NCBI GenBank assembly: GCA_947446815.1
Contig: CANFGT010000001.1
Location: 266,545 to 330,544 of the forward strand
Direction of reading: 5' to 3'
DNA from: Acidimicrobiaceae bacterium
Lineage (GTDB): Bacteria; Actinomycetota; Acidimicrobiia; Acidimicrobiales; Ilumatobacteraceae
Length of the DNA: 64,000 nt
The notes under the pieces were generated by a model that saw only the letters and a program-made list of their open reading frames with translations, searched no databases and was not told where the DNA came from. Shown one piece after another: positions 9,429-18,483 of this stretch; the first letter of the stretch is position 1, and each line of letters begins with the position of its first letter. The position numbers were made by a program, and so were the translations under genes.

Positions 9429-10133
9429 ATGGCAGTAGACGTCACCGACACCAGTTTTCAGACCGATGTTGTTGAGATGTCAAAGACCCATCCCGTGCTT
9501 GTGGATTTTTGGGCTCCATGGTGTGGTCCGTGTAAAACCTTGACCCCAATACTGGAAAAAGCCACAGATGCCACAGGTGGACAAGTGCTGCTTGCAAAGG
9601 TCAATATCGATGAAAATCCGGGCCTCTCGCAGGCTTTCGGTATTCAATCTGTACCAACAGTGGTGATCTTCAAAGACGGTGCTCCTTTAGATGCTTTCAC
9701 TGGTGCACAACCAGAGCACATGATTGAAAATTTGGTGGCGTCGCTCTTACCCGACCCAACCCAAGTACGTATTCTTGATTTGCTGCAACAAGGGACAGAA
9801 GAGTCGTTGCGTGATGCAGTTGCATTGGCGCCAGGAAATGAAGATGCTGTTTGTTCGTTGGCAGAGTTTCTCGTTCGCATTGGTGGCGCCGAAGAAGCTC
9901 TTGGATTATTGACACGCTTGCCCGAAACAGAACGTGTGCGTCGCATTGCTGCTGGCGCACGGCTCTCCATGAATCCCATCGATAATTTCGACGAAGAACT
10001 CATGTCGTTGTTAGAGCGTGTCAAAGACGATGAAGTTGCACGTCAGGAATATCTCGATATTTTGCAGACAATGGGCAACGATGATCCGCGCACGGCAAAA
10101 TATCGCAAGCAATTGACTGCACGCCTCTTTTAG
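9429..10133 (+). CDS. Thioredoxin-TPR protein (CnoX/YbbN-like)
   Basis: 234-residue cytoplasmic protein. The N-terminal half is a complete thioredoxin domain with W31-C-G-P-C35 and the cis-proline loop SVPTVVIF. The C-terminal half is helical with TPR-like repeats (AVCSLAEFLVRIGGAEEALGLL). This architecture is that of CnoX/YbbN, a thioredoxin-like co-chaperone; unlike E. coli CnoX, the active-site cysteines are both present here, so redox activity is expected. The ATG at 9429 is preceded by TATCGT at 6 nt, with no Shine-Dalgarno sequence, so the mRNA is probably leaderless. Confidence 0.9.
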   Translation: MAVDVTDTSFQTDVVEMSKTHPVLVDFWAPWCGPCKTLTPILEKATDATGGQVLLAKVNIDENPGLSQAFGIQSVPTVVIFKDGAPLDAFTGAQPEHMIENLVASLLPDPTQVRILDLLQQGTEESLRDAVALAPGNEDAVCSLAEFLVRIGGAEEALGLLTRLPETERVRRIAAGARLSMNPIDNFDEELMSLLERVKDDEVARQEYLDILQTMGNDDPRTAKYRKQLTARLF

Positions 10134-10157
10134 TTCTGCCATGTAGGCCGTCGCCGT

Positions 10158-10874
10158 GTGCACATAGTGGGCATGGAAGATATTGATTTTAAAAAGATCC
10201 TTCTGCGACTGCGTCAATGGGTCGCATTTATCGGTCTCCGTCGTCTGGTCGCAGGTGCATGCACCACAGCGGTCATTGCCGCAGTCGCATGGTTCATCAT
10301 GAAGCCATCACCGGTGCCCATCGAATCATTTATCCCACAGGTGACGTCGATATCGACAATGTCGACATCACCAGTTCCGCCGACGAAAGTGAAAGTACAT
10401 GTAGCGGGCGCTGTGAAAAGCCCTGGCGTGTACCAACTTGCGTCTTCTGCTCGGGTCGTTGATGCAATTGCTGCTGCTGGTGGCGCACTAGTGAACGCTG
10501 ATCTTGAATCCATCAATCTCGCTCAGACAATTGTTGACACAGAACAGGTGTATGTGCCGCAGAAACATTCGGCGCGTTCGCATATTTCGGTAGCTCCGCG
10601 GTTACGACCAAGGCGCGATAGTGCAACCACTGTGGCCCCTGGTGGCTCTGGCGCTGGGGTGCCGTCATCTCCTGGACCAAAACTCGTGAATCTCAATACA
10701 GCGACCTCTGCAGAGTTGGACACGTTGACAGGTGTCGGACCAAGCACGGCGAAAGCGATCATTTCGTATCGCACAAAGAAAGGGTCGTTCACAAAAGTAG
10801 AAGACCTCCTGAATGTGCCGGGGGTTGGGCCGTCAAAGTTGGCCGCGATGCGAGATGAAGTGACGGTGGGCTAA
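10158..10874 (+). CDS. comEA: ComEA-like competence DNA-binding protein
   Basis: 238-residue membrane-anchored protein. One transmembrane segment (about residues 29-47) is followed by a SLBB domain (KVHVAGAVKSPGVYQL), a linker and a C-terminal double helix-hairpin-helix (NLNTATSAELDTLTGVGPSTAKAI and LLNVPGVGPSKLAAM). ComEA binds incoming double-stranded DNA at the cell surface during transformation. comEC lies close downstream. The start may be GTG 10158 or ATG 10173; neither has a convincing ribosome site. The end overlaps the convergent membrane-protein gene by 4 nt. Confidence 0.9.
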   Translation: MHIVGMEDIDFKKILLRLRQWVAFIGLRRLVAGACTTAVIAAVAWFIMKPSPVPIESFIPQVTSISTMSTSPVPPTKVKVHVAGAVKSPGVYQLASSARVVDAIAAAGGALVNADLESINLAQTIVDTEQVYVPQKHSARSHISVAPRLRPRRDSATTVAPGGSGAGVPSSPGPKLVNLNTATSAELDTLTGVGPSTAKAIISYRTKKGSFTKVEDLLNVPGVGPSKLAAMRDEVTVG

Positions 10875-11317
10875 AAAGCGCCGAGGGCAAGTGCGCCCAC
10901 GATGAGTGCGCCAGCAGCACCAATCCAAAATCCAAGCCCCAAGAGAAAGAATTCTCTCGCCCATTCACGCCAGCCAACGACGGGGCGTTTAGCGACTCGT
11001 CCGGCCACTGTCTGGCCGACAAACCACCAGATGACCGCGCTGAGAATGATGGCAAGCAGAAGTCGATGACCACCGCCTGATGCGGGCATCCCAAGTATTG
11101 GCATGACAGGGAGAGCCATCACCATCAACATGAACGAGAACGCGCCACCGATGGTTTCGGGTAAGAACCAAGACAGCACAATGCCAGAGAACCATAACGA
11201 TGCAGCTGCGCCGATCGCCATGAATCCGCCACAGCGACGAATAGAGCGTCGGGTTGCAGCGACGCCACCAGGAAGCAATGTGCGCGACTCGCGCGGAGAA
11301 GATGCGTTGCTGCCCAC
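10871..11317 (-). CDS. Small four-helix membrane protein, unknown function
   Basis: 148-residue hydrophobic protein with about four transmembrane segments (near residues 31-49, 54-75, 85-104 and 123-147) and an Arg-rich cytosolic N terminus. I do not recognise the family. It is a real gene rather than a shadow: the hydrophobic pattern is regular, the plus-strand comEC start fits downstream of it, and TACAGT lies exactly 6 nt before its GTG start. It sits on the opposite strand between comEA and comEC, with the last four bases shared with comEA. Confidence 0.7.
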   Translation of the reverse strand: MGSNASSPRESRTLLPGGVAATRRSIRRCGGFMAIGAAASLWFSGIVLSWFLPETIGGAFSFMLMVMALPVMPILGMPASGGGHRLLLAIILSAVIWWFVGQTVAGRVAKRPVVGWREWAREFFLLGLGFWIGAAGALIVGALALGAF

Positions 11318-11323
11318 GCGTCA

Positions 11324-11329
11324 ACTGTA
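11324..11329 (-). promoter_or_regulatory. Leaderless -10 element of the small membrane protein
   Basis: TACAGT on the minus strand, followed by six bases and then the GTG start at 11317. Its position supports that start. Confidence 0.55.
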
Positions 11330-11372
11330 CGTGGGTGGCGTCACTACAAACGTGCATCACTGGGGCGCATCG

Positions 11373-12746
11373 ATGCGCTGGCTGGTCTTTGCCGTCGCAT
11401 TGTGGGTGGGCACATGGATGGGCGAGTGGTGTGTGCGTTGTGCTCATCTTCGTCTTCTCGGTTTTGTTCTTCTTGGTTGTGTTGTCGTGCTGTATCGGAA
11501 CCGCGTTGTTTCATCTGCGGTGTGTGTGTTGGTGCTCTTTCTTGTCGGTGCGACGGGTGGTTCCAGCGTGTGGCACACAGGCGGGCTTGTCGCGGAAGGT
11601 GAATGCCGAGGGGTCGCAACTGTTCGTGCAGATCCCACGCTCCGATTCAACGGAACATCAACTGTTCTAGAGCTCCATCACAAGCGATACAAAGTTCTTG
11701 CGTACGGAAGCGCCGGTGGGCGCCTTGCGCAGCGACTGGTTGGTGAATCAGTGCGGGTATCGGGAGAGTGCACTCGCAACGACGGACCATTTGCGCGTTT
11801 CGATCGCATTAACCATGTCGTGGGACGACTGAAGTTGACGTCAGTTTCAGAAACGTATTCAGAAGGGTCGAAATTCGTTCGCACAGCGAATCGAATGCGT
11901 CGATCATTGTTGCGCGGTGTGCAATCGATGCCACGTGGTCAGCAGGCGCTCTTTACCGGACTTGTAATTGGAGACGATAGAGATCAGTCGCAAGCAATGT
12001 TGCAACGATTTCGCGCGAGCGGACTTTCCCATCTCTGTGCTGTGTCAGGTCAGAATGTGGCGTATTTGCTGATCGTCGCATCGCCGCTGTTGAAGCGCCG
12101 GAGTAGATGGATGAAATGGTGCGCCACCATGTTGTTATTGCTGTGGTTTGTTGTTCTCACGCGAGGCGAACCATCGGTCTTGCGTGCATCATTTATGGCA
12201 GGAATGGTTGCCACCAATTCGTTAATGAGAACTCCGGCTAATGCACGAATTGTGTTATCTCGTGCAGTGGTTGCATTGTTGTTCATCGACCCAATGCTGG
12301 CGTGGAGTGTGGGCTTTGCACTCAGTGTTGGTGCAACAGCGGGACTGGCGTGGGCATCGGCCGGTATCGGCAAGATGATGGGTAGTCGAGGAGTCCTTGC
12401 ATCTACTCTCGCTGCCCAGATAGGGACTGCTCCTATTTCGCTGCTTGTATTTGGATACGTACCGGTGGTGTCGCTCGTTGCAAATCCATTAGCGATTCCT
12501 GTCGCCGGGTGGGTGATGACGGTTGGGTTGCCCGTTGCGCTGATCTCGTCAGCTATTCCCGCTCTTATTCCATTTGTCTCGTGGTTCTTGCTTATTCCCA
12601 CGGCATGGGTGGACGACGTGTCTCATGTTGCATCTGCTGTCTCCCCGCGAGGTTGGTGGAACGGCGTTTTGTGGCTGTTTGCGGTGGTATTTCTATTGCA
12701 CCGAACGAAGAAAAATGGAAGAAGGCACACCGCTGTGGCAGGGTAG
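11373..12746 (+). CDS. comEC: ComEC/Rec2 DNA-uptake channel protein
   Basis: Polytopic membrane protein that carries single-stranded DNA across the cytoplasmic membrane during natural transformation. From ATG 11373 it has 457 residues, with hydrophobic segments near the N terminus, the soluble OB-like region, and the competence core containing GLVIGDDR and SGLSHLCAVSGQNVAYLL. It stops after the competence domain, so the metallo-beta-lactamase-like C-terminal domain of longer ComEC proteins is missing. GTG 11331 and 11352 are alternative starts. holA follows after 5 nt. Confidence 0.88.
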   Translation: MRWLVFAVALWVGTWMGEWCVRCAHLRLLGFVLLGCVVVLYRNRVVSSAVCVLVLFLVGATGGSSVWHTGGLVAEGECRGVATVRADPTLRFNGTSTVLELHHKRYKVLAYGSAGGRLAQRLVGESVRVSGECTRNDGPFARFDRINHVVGRLKLTSVSETYSEGSKFVRTANRMRRSLLRGVQSMPRGQQALFTGLVIGDDRDQSQAMLQRFRASGLSHLCAVSGQNVAYLLIVASPLLKRRSRWMKWCATMLLLLWFVVLTRGEPSVLRASFMAGMVATNSLMRTPANARIVLSRAVVALLFIDPMLAWSVGFALSVGATAGLAWASAGIGKMMGSRGVLASTLAAQIGTAPISLLVFGYVPVVSLVANPLAIPVAGWVMTVGLPVALISSAIPALIPFVSWFLLIPTAWVDDVSHVASAVSPRGWWNGVLWLFAVVFLLHRTKKNGRRHTAVAG

Positions 12747-12751
12747 AGGGC

Positions 12752-13738
12752 GTGAGTGTGTATCTGATTTCCGGCGACGAAAGCCTGATCAGTCTCGAAC
12801 TCACCACGCTGGTTGATCGATTAGTGGGTGATGGCGACCGTTCCATGATGGTCGACGACTTCGATTGCTCCGACAGCACTTTCATCATCGGAGGAGTTGC
12901 TGACGCACTGACCACCATGTCGTTATTCATGGATCGCAAAGTTGTCATCGTGAGACATCTACAAGATCTTCTCGCGGAACATACCGACACATTGGTTGCA
13001 GCAATCGATGCATGCATTGAAGAAGTTGATCTTGTCATGACGTCCACCGGCAGGCTTTTAAAGGCAGTGTCCGATGCTTGCAAGCGCGTGAAAGCAGAGA
13101 CCATCGGTGCTGCTGTGGTCAGCAACCAAAACGAACGCATCAAGTGGGTGGAATCCAAACTGGTGGAAGCCGGGTTCACATATTCTCCCGATGCAGGCCG
13201 TCTCATTGCTTCGTGGTTTGGCGGAGACCATGCACGAATCGCTGGGCTTCTCGCGACGCTGACATCTGCTTATGGCGAAGGTGCCAAACTCTCGCGTTCC
13301 GATATTGAGGTGTTCTTAGGCGAAGCCGGAAGTGTCGCGCCGTGGGATCTCACGGATGCAGTCGATGCTGGAGACTCCAATAAAGCGCTGCTCATGTTGC
13401 ATCGCATGATGTCGGACTCGCATCCAATGCAGATTCTTGCGCTGTTGGCCAATCGGTATGCGCAGATGATGAAGATCGATGGTCGAGGGGTTCGTACTGC
13501 AGCCGACGCCGTCGAAATTCTCGGGGGCAAAGAATTCACGGCTCGAAAAGTGCTGGAGCAGTATCAGCGGCTGGGTAGTGCAGGCATCTCGCGTGCAATC
13601 TCGCTGATTGCAACAGCTGACCTCGATTTACGAGGCGGCAAAGACTGGGAGCCAGAGCTGGTGATGGAAGTGCTGGTAGCGCGACTATCTCGACTCGGCG
13701 GTGCAGCCCCACAGCGGGCGCGCGCGTTTAAGCGCTAA
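12752..13738 (+). CDS. holA: DNA polymerase III delta subunit
   Basis: 328-residue clamp-loader subunit that opens the beta sliding clamp. It shows the HolA pattern: N-terminal region with the MDRKVVIVRHLQDL segment, a central WFGGDHARIAGLL region and a helical C-terminal collar domain (NRYAQMMKI, VLEQYQRLGSAGISRAI). GTG 12752 is chosen because it follows comEC by 5 nt and gives the expected N terminus (MSVYLISGDES). comEC-holA-rpsT is a widely conserved neighbourhood. Confidence 0.92.
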   Translation: MSVYLISGDESLISLELTTLVDRLVGDGDRSMMVDDFDCSDSTFIIGGVADALTTMSLFMDRKVVIVRHLQDLLAEHTDTLVAAIDACIEEVDLVMTSTGRLLKAVSDACKRVKAETIGAAVVSNQNERIKWVESKLVEAGFTYSPDAGRLIASWFGGDHARIAGLLATLTSAYGEGAKLSRSDIEVFLGEAGSVAPWDLTDAVDAGDSNKALLMLHRMMSDSHPMQILALLANRYAQMMKIDGRGVRTAADAVEILGGKEFTARKVLEQYQRLGSAGISRAISLIATADLDLRGGKDWEPELVMEVLVARLSRLGGAAPQRARAFKR

Positions 13739-13755
13739 GACAGTAAGTGGGAATC

Positions 13756-13793
13756 GCGTCGATATGACGCAGGGACCAAGCGCGTTGGCTTGG
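13756..13793. terminator. Two adjacent hairpins between convergent holA and rpsT
   Basis: GCGTC-GATAT-GACGC (13756-13770) and CCAAGC-GCGTTG-GCTTGG (13776-13793) fill the 66-bp spacer. There is no T run on either strand, so they may be non-canonical terminators or RNA 3' end protectors. Confidence 0.4.
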
Positions 13794-13804
13794 AGGCCGA
13801 GAAA

Positions 13805-14062
13805 TTACTTGGCAGCGAGGTTGAGGCGCTTCATGAGGCGGCTCTTGCGACGTGCAGCTGAGTTGGGATGAATGATTCCCTTGGCAGCGGCCTTGTCGAT
13901 GCGCTTCACGGCAGCACGAAGGCTTTCCACACCCTCGGGGGTGCCAGCCTGGTCGGTTGCAGTACGGACACGTGTCTTCAGCTCGCTCTTAACGGCCTTG
14001 TTACGGTCTGCTGCTTTTGCGTTGGTAAGAATGCGCTTCTTTTGGCTCTTGATGTTTGCCAC
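13805..14062 (-). CDS. rpsT: 30S ribosomal protein S20
   Basis: 85-residue 16S rRNA-binding primary assembly protein, highly basic, with the typical (M)[16 protein letters not shown] start and C-terminal [20 protein letters not shown]. The start is GTG 14062, which gives the canonical N terminus; a TTG three codons upstream is unlikely. TAGCCT lies 8 nt before the GTG. It diverges from lepA across 64 bp and converges on holA. Confidence 0.96.
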   Translation of the reverse strand: MANIKSQKKRILTNAKAADRNKAVKSELKTRVRTATDQAGTPEGVESLRAAVKRIDKAAAKGIIHPNSAARRKSRLMKRLNLAAK

Positions 14063-14126
14063 GAGTTGCAAGGCTATCGGGGAACAGCCCCGTCACCAAC
14101 CGCCACAGGTAGGCTCAAATTTGCCC

Positions 14127-15911
14127 ATGGACATCTCAAAAATCCGCAATTTCTCGATCATTGCCCACATTGACCATGGCAAGTCAACCCTGTCCGACCG
14201 CATCCTCGAAATGACAGGTGCAGTCCAGGCGCGCGACATGAAGGCCCAGTATCTCGACTCCATGGACTTGGAGCGTGAACGAGGCATCACCATCAAAGCC
14301 CAAAATGTTCGCGTGAATTGGAAGGGACACACCTTCCACCTCATTGATACGCCAGGTCACGTGGACTTTGGTTACGAGGTCAGCCGGTCGCTTGCTGCGT
14401 GTGAGGGTGTGGTGCTCGTGGTGGATGCTGCACAGGGCATTGAAGCCCAGACACTTGCTAACTGTTATCTGGCACTTGAGAACGACTTAGAAATAGTTGC
14501 AGTTCTCAACAAGATCGACCTTCCCGCAGCGGACCCTGATCGGTATGCACAGGAAATTGAAAACATCTTGGGTATCCCGGCCGAAGACATCTTGCGAATC
14601 TCGGCCAAGACGGGCGCGGGCGTTCCGGAGCTTCTTGACGAAATTATTGAGAAGATTCCCGCGCCGCAAGGTGATGCTGACGCACCGTTGCAGGCGCTCA
14701 TTTTTGATTCCCAGTTCGACCAGTACCGCGGAGTGGTCTCCAGCGTTCGTGTGATGCACGGACGACTGAATACGGGCAGTCGTTTGCAATTCATGCAAAC
14801 ACGCGCAACGCACGATGTGATTGAAATCGGCGCACGCCAGCCAGGCCCAGAGCCTCTGCCTGAGCTCGGGCCCGGCGAAGTTGGGTATCTCATCGCAGGC
14901 ATTAAAGATGTTGCCGAAGCTCGAAGCGGTGAAACCGTTACCACGTTGAACAACGGCGCAACCGAGGCCTTGCCTGGTTATCGCGACCCCAAGGCGATGG
15001 TGTTCTGTGGTTTGTACCCAATCGATGGTGACGACTTTGAAAACCTGCGCGAGAGTCTCGAGAAATTGAAACTGAATGACGCGTCCATTACCTATGAACC
15101 TGAATCGTCGGGCGCGCTCGGTTTTGGTTTCCGCTGTGGTTTCCTCGGTTTGTTGCACATGGAAATTGTGAAAGAGCGTCTTGAGCGTGAATTCAACTTG
15201 GCTCTGATTGCGACGGCACCGTCAGTGGCATATCGCGTGACAAAGACAGATGGTGAAGTCATCACTGTGGAAAACCCAGCAGATCTTCCACCAACGCAGA
15301 ACATCAACTTCATTGAAGAACCATTCTTTAAGGTCAACATCATCACGCCGAAGGATTACACCGGCACTCTGATGGATCTCTGTCAGTCGCGTCGTGGCGA
15401 GATGGTGAAACTGGAATATCTCTCGCCAGAGCGCGTGGAATTGCATTACCTCGTGCCGTTGGCTGAAGTGGTGGTCGACTTCTTCGATCAGATGAAGAGC
15501 CGCACGCAGGGATACGCCAGTCTTGACTATGAGCTCGAGGGCTATCGCCCGAGTGCATTGGTATTGGTTGACATTCTCTTGAATGCGCAACCTGCAGATG
15601 CTTTCAGCACGATCGTCCACCGCGACAAAGCTTTTGATTACGGCCGACGCATGTGTGAGAAATTGCGTGAATTAATTCCGCGCCAAATGTTTGATGTGCC
15701 CATCCAGGCAGCAATCGGCGGCAAGGTCATTGCGCGTGAGACCGTCAAGGCCAAGCGTAAAGACGTGTTGGCGAAGTGTTATGGCGGTGACATCACTCGT
15801 AAGCGCAAACTTCTCGAAAAGCAGAAGGAAGGCAAGAAGAAGATGAAAGCGATCGGTCGCGTTGAAGTGCCTGGCGACGTTTTCATTAGTGCCTTGAAGT
15901 TGGACGACTGA
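14127..15911 (+). CDS. lepA: Elongation factor 4 (LepA)
   Basis: 594-residue ribosomal GTPase that acts during translation initiation and stalled elongation. The G domain has AHIDHGKST (residues 13-21), [12 protein letters not shown] and NKIDLP, followed by domains II, III, V and the LepA-specific C-terminal domain ([19 protein letters not shown]). Start at ATG 14127 gives [18 protein letters not shown], matching the family; the frame is open far upstream across rpsT but that extension is antisense to rpsT. It overlaps the MFS gene by one base. Confidence 0.96.
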   Translation: MDISKIRNFSIIAHIDHGKSTLSDRILEMTGAVQARDMKAQYLDSMDLERERGITIKAQNVRVNWKGHTFHLIDTPGHVDFGYEVSRSLAACEGVVLVVDAAQGIEAQTLANCYLALENDLEIVAVLNKIDLPAADPDRYAQEIENILGIPAEDILRISAKTGAGVPELLDEIIEKIPAPQGDADAPLQALIFDSQFDQYRGVVSSVRVMHGRLNTGSRLQFMQTRATHDVIEIGARQPGPEPLPELGPGEVGYLIAGIKDVAEARSGETVTTLNNGATEALPGYRDPKAMVFCGLYPIDGDDFENLRESLEKLKLNDASITYEPESSGALGFGFRCGFLGLLHMEIVKERLEREFNLALIATAPSVAYRVTKTDGEVITVENPADLPPTQNINFIEEPFFKVNIITPKDYTGTLMDLCQSRRGEMVKLEYLSPERVELHYLVPLAEVVVDFFDQMKSRTQGYASLDYELEGYRPSALVLVDILLNAQPADAFSTIVHRDKAFDYGRRMCEKLRELIPRQMFDVPIQAAIGGKVIARETVKAKRKDVLAKCYGGDITRKRKLLEKQKEGKKKMKAIGRVEVPGDVFISALKLDD

Positions 15912-17128
15912 TGTCAACAAGCGTGAATGAAGAAAAGGGAAGCCCTTTTCGTTCGTTACGTTCGTACAACATGCGTGTCTACATGGGTGGATTACTGCTG
16001 TCGAATGTTGGAACATGGTTGCAATTCACGGCGACGTCATTATTGATTTATCGGATTCACCACAGAGCAACGGACTCTGGCATCAACGCGATGTTCCAGT
16101 TCCTCCCGATGTTGTTGCTTGGTGCATGGGCGGGCGGGCTTGCTGATCGATTCGACCGCCGCAAGGTCACCATCTGTACACAAACTGCGTTGGGTCTTCA
16201 AGCCGTCGTCTTGGCTGTAGTTACTGCGACGGGACATGCAAGCCTTCCCGTGATTTATGCGTTGTCGTTGATTCTGGGTGTCGGCAACGCCATCGATAAC
16301 CCAGCACGTCGTGGTTTGGTGACAGAGCTCATTCCGCCTCATGAAATTTCCAATGCAATGTCCCTGAACACCACAGTGATGACAGGCTCTCGCATTGTTG
16401 GCCCTGCTTTGGCTGCCGCACTCATCGGACCATTGGGCACCGCATGGCTGTTCAGCATGAATGCCTTCTCTTATCTCGCAGTACTCCTTTCTTTGTTTTC
16501 ATTACGCACGTCAGAGATGCTGCCCAAAGTGGCGGCACCGCGCGGTGGCAAGCCTGTACGTGAAGGTCTTGCGTTTGTATGGAACGACGTTTACCTGCGA
16601 AACATTTTCATCGTGTTTACGGTGGCCAGCACTTTTGCATTTAACTACAGCACTGTTTTGCCAAAGATGAGCGACAAGTTGTGGCATGAACCAAATGGAT
16701 ACGCCATCTTGTTGACGGTGACCAGCGTCGGAAGCGTGATTGGCGCACTGACCAATGCTCGTTTCCGTGTGATGACGGTTCGTCGTTTCGCATACGGAAG
16801 CTTCATGTTGTCCTTTGCGTGTTTGATCTTGCCATTTGCGCCCAACTTCTACATCGCGTGCCTTTTCTCTCTGCCGCTGGGTATTGGTGGCACGGGCTTC
16901 ATGACAGCTATGACTGGATTGATGCAACAGCGCACGCCGCCAGAGATGCGTAGTCGCATGATGGCATTGCAATCGGTTGCGTTCCTAGGTTCAACGCCTA
17001 TCGGCGGTCCGATTACCGGCTGGATTGGCGACAACATTGGTGTGCGTATGTCGCTCGTTTATGGCGGTGTCTTGACGTTGATGGTGATGCCACTTTTACG
17101 TGGCCTTGAAAAGGGGAGTACAGAGTGA
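15911..17128 (+). CDS. MFS transporter (EntS/DUF894-like)
   Basis: 405-residue major facilitator with about 12 transmembrane segments and the loop motif GGLADRFDRRKVTI between helices 2 and 3. It resembles the EntS-like exporter group used for siderophores and other small molecules; the substrate is not inferable. Its ATG shares a base with the lepA stop (TGATG) and its own stop overlaps the photolyase GTG by 4 nt, so lepA, MFS and photolyase look translationally coupled. A second MFS protein of the same type lies at 50039-51307. Confidence 0.87.
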   Translation: MSTSVNEEKGSPFRSLRSYNMRVYMGGLLLSNVGTWLQFTATSLLIYRIHHRATDSGINAMFQFLPMLLLGAWAGGLADRFDRRKVTICTQTALGLQAVVLAVVTATGHASLPVIYALSLILGVGNAIDNPARRGLVTELIPPHEISNAMSLNTTVMTGSRIVGPALAAALIGPLGTAWLFSMNAFSYLAVLLSLFSLRTSEMLPKVAAPRGGKPVREGLAFVWNDVYLRNIFIVFTVASTFAFNYSTVLPKMSDKLWHEPNGYAILLTVTSVGSVIGALTNARFRVMTVRRFAYGSFMLSFACLILPFAPNFYIACLFSLPLGIGGTGFMTAMTGLMQQRTPPEMRSRMMALQSVAFLGSTPIGGPITGWIGDNIGVRMSLVYGGVLTLMVMPLLRGLEKGSTE

Positions 17129-18471
17129 GTGTTGCTGTCTGGTGGGTACGCCGCGATATTCGTCTCACAGACAATAAGGCCCTGCAATCTGCTGCGGCAG
17201 CGGGCTCTGTTGTCCCTCTCTTTGTCTATGACGAGACTCTTCTTGCGACGGCGGGAGATGCTCGACGTGAGTTCATGTTCCGTGCGCTCAATGCCCTGGA
17301 TAATTCCACGGAGCGAGCATTGATTTATCGCGATGGTCCTGTTGTCGAAGCAGTCGTTGAGTTCTGTCGTTTGGTCGGTGCCGACACCGTGCACATCACA
17401 GAAGATTTTGCACCGTATGGGCGTCGCCGTGATGCCGCTGTTGAGAAGGCTCTCGCTGCTGACGGCCGTCGACTCGTTCGCGCCGATACGCCATATGTCA
17501 TTGCACCAGGCACGGTCCGCAAAGATGACGGAACACCGGTGAAAGTGTTTACTCCGTTCTACAAGCGATGGTTAACGCACCAGTGGACTTCGGCTGCGGA
17601 GTCGAAAATTGAATATGCAGATTTTCGCGATCTTTGCGTGGGCTCGCGCATGGCCACCGGCTGGACCGCATTTACTCCGGACCCCAGCGAAGACGCTGTG
17701 TGGGAACGTTTTGACGAGTGGGCTCCACGGGCGATGGGCGACTACAAAGAAGCGCGTAACAACCCGGGTGTTGATGGCACCTCAATGATGTCTCCGTATT
17801 TGAAGTTCGGCATTATTCATCCGCGTCAATTGCTTCATCGACTTGATGGGTCCGCCGGTTCTGATGTTTTTCGTTCAGAGATTGCATGGCGTGAGTTCTA
17901 TGCCGATGTGTTGTTTCATCAACCTGAGACCACATGGAAAAACTTGCAACCAAAGATGGATGCTCTCTCTGTTGACTCTGGTGCTATAGCCGAAGAACGG
18001 TTCGCACAGTTCTGCGCCGGACGCACGGGCTATCCCATCGTCGATGCAGGCATTCGTCAGTTGTTGGGCTCAGGGTGGATGCACAATCGTGTGCGCATGA
18101 TTGTTGCCAGCTTCCTAGTAAAGGACCTGCACTTGCCATGGCAATGGGGCGCCAAGTTCTTTATGCAACATCTGCTCGATGGCGATGTTGCATCCAATAC
18201 TCACGGTTGGCAGTGGACCGCTGGTACCGGAACTGATGCATCGCCCTTCTTTCGCGTGTTTAACCCCATGGGACAGAGTGAAAAGTTTGACCCCACCGGC
18301 GAATACCTTCGTCGTTGGATTCCAGAGATTGCTGGCCTAGACGACAAGAGCATCCATGCCCCGTGGACGTTGGGGCTCCTAGCTCCTGCGGAATACCCAG
18401 ACCCCATGGTGGACCATGCAATAGAACGGGAAGAAGCCCTAGCCCGCTATAAAACCGTGAGCGGAAAGTAA
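17125..18471 (+). CDS. phr: Deoxyribodipyrimidine photolyase
   Basis: 448-residue light-driven DNA-repair flavoprotein of the cryptochrome/photolyase family, class I type. The N-terminal alpha/beta domain starts VWWVRRDIRLTDNKAL; the FAD-binding region contains FCAGRTGYPIVDAGIRQL, GWMHNRVRMIVASFLVKDL and HGWQWTAGTGTDASPFF with the conserved tryptophans. CPD repair is the likely activity. Presence fits a light-exposed habitat. GTG start at 17125 overlaps the MFS stop. Confidence 0.93.
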   Translation: MSVAVWWVRRDIRLTDNKALQSAAAAGSVVPLFVYDETLLATAGDARREFMFRALNALDNSTERALIYRDGPVVEAVVEFCRLVGADTVHITEDFAPYGRRRDAAVEKALAADGRRLVRADTPYVIAPGTVRKDDGTPVKVFTPFYKRWLTHQWTSAAESKIEYADFRDLCVGSRMATGWTAFTPDPSEDAVWERFDEWAPRAMGDYKEARNNPGVDGTSMMSPYLKFGIIHPRQLLHRLDGSAGSDVFRSEIAWREFYADVLFHQPETTWKNLQPKMDALSVDSGAIAEERFAQFCAGRTGYPIVDAGIRQLLGSGWMHNRVRMIVASFLVKDLHLPWQWGAKFFMQHLLDGDVASNTHGWQWTAGTGTDASPFFRVFNPMGQSEKFDPTGEYLRRWIPEIAGLDDKSIHAPWTLGLLAPAEYPDPMVDHAIEREEALARYKTVSGK

Positions 18472-18483
18472 AATCGTCTGACC

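Noticed and set aside
13872..14126. N-terminal extension of lepA
   Set aside because: Antisense to rpsT; LepA proteins begin at the residues encoded from 14127.
18472..18483. CIRCE element before hrcA
   Set aside because: No TTAGCACTC/GAGTGCTAA pair is present near hrcA-dnaJ.
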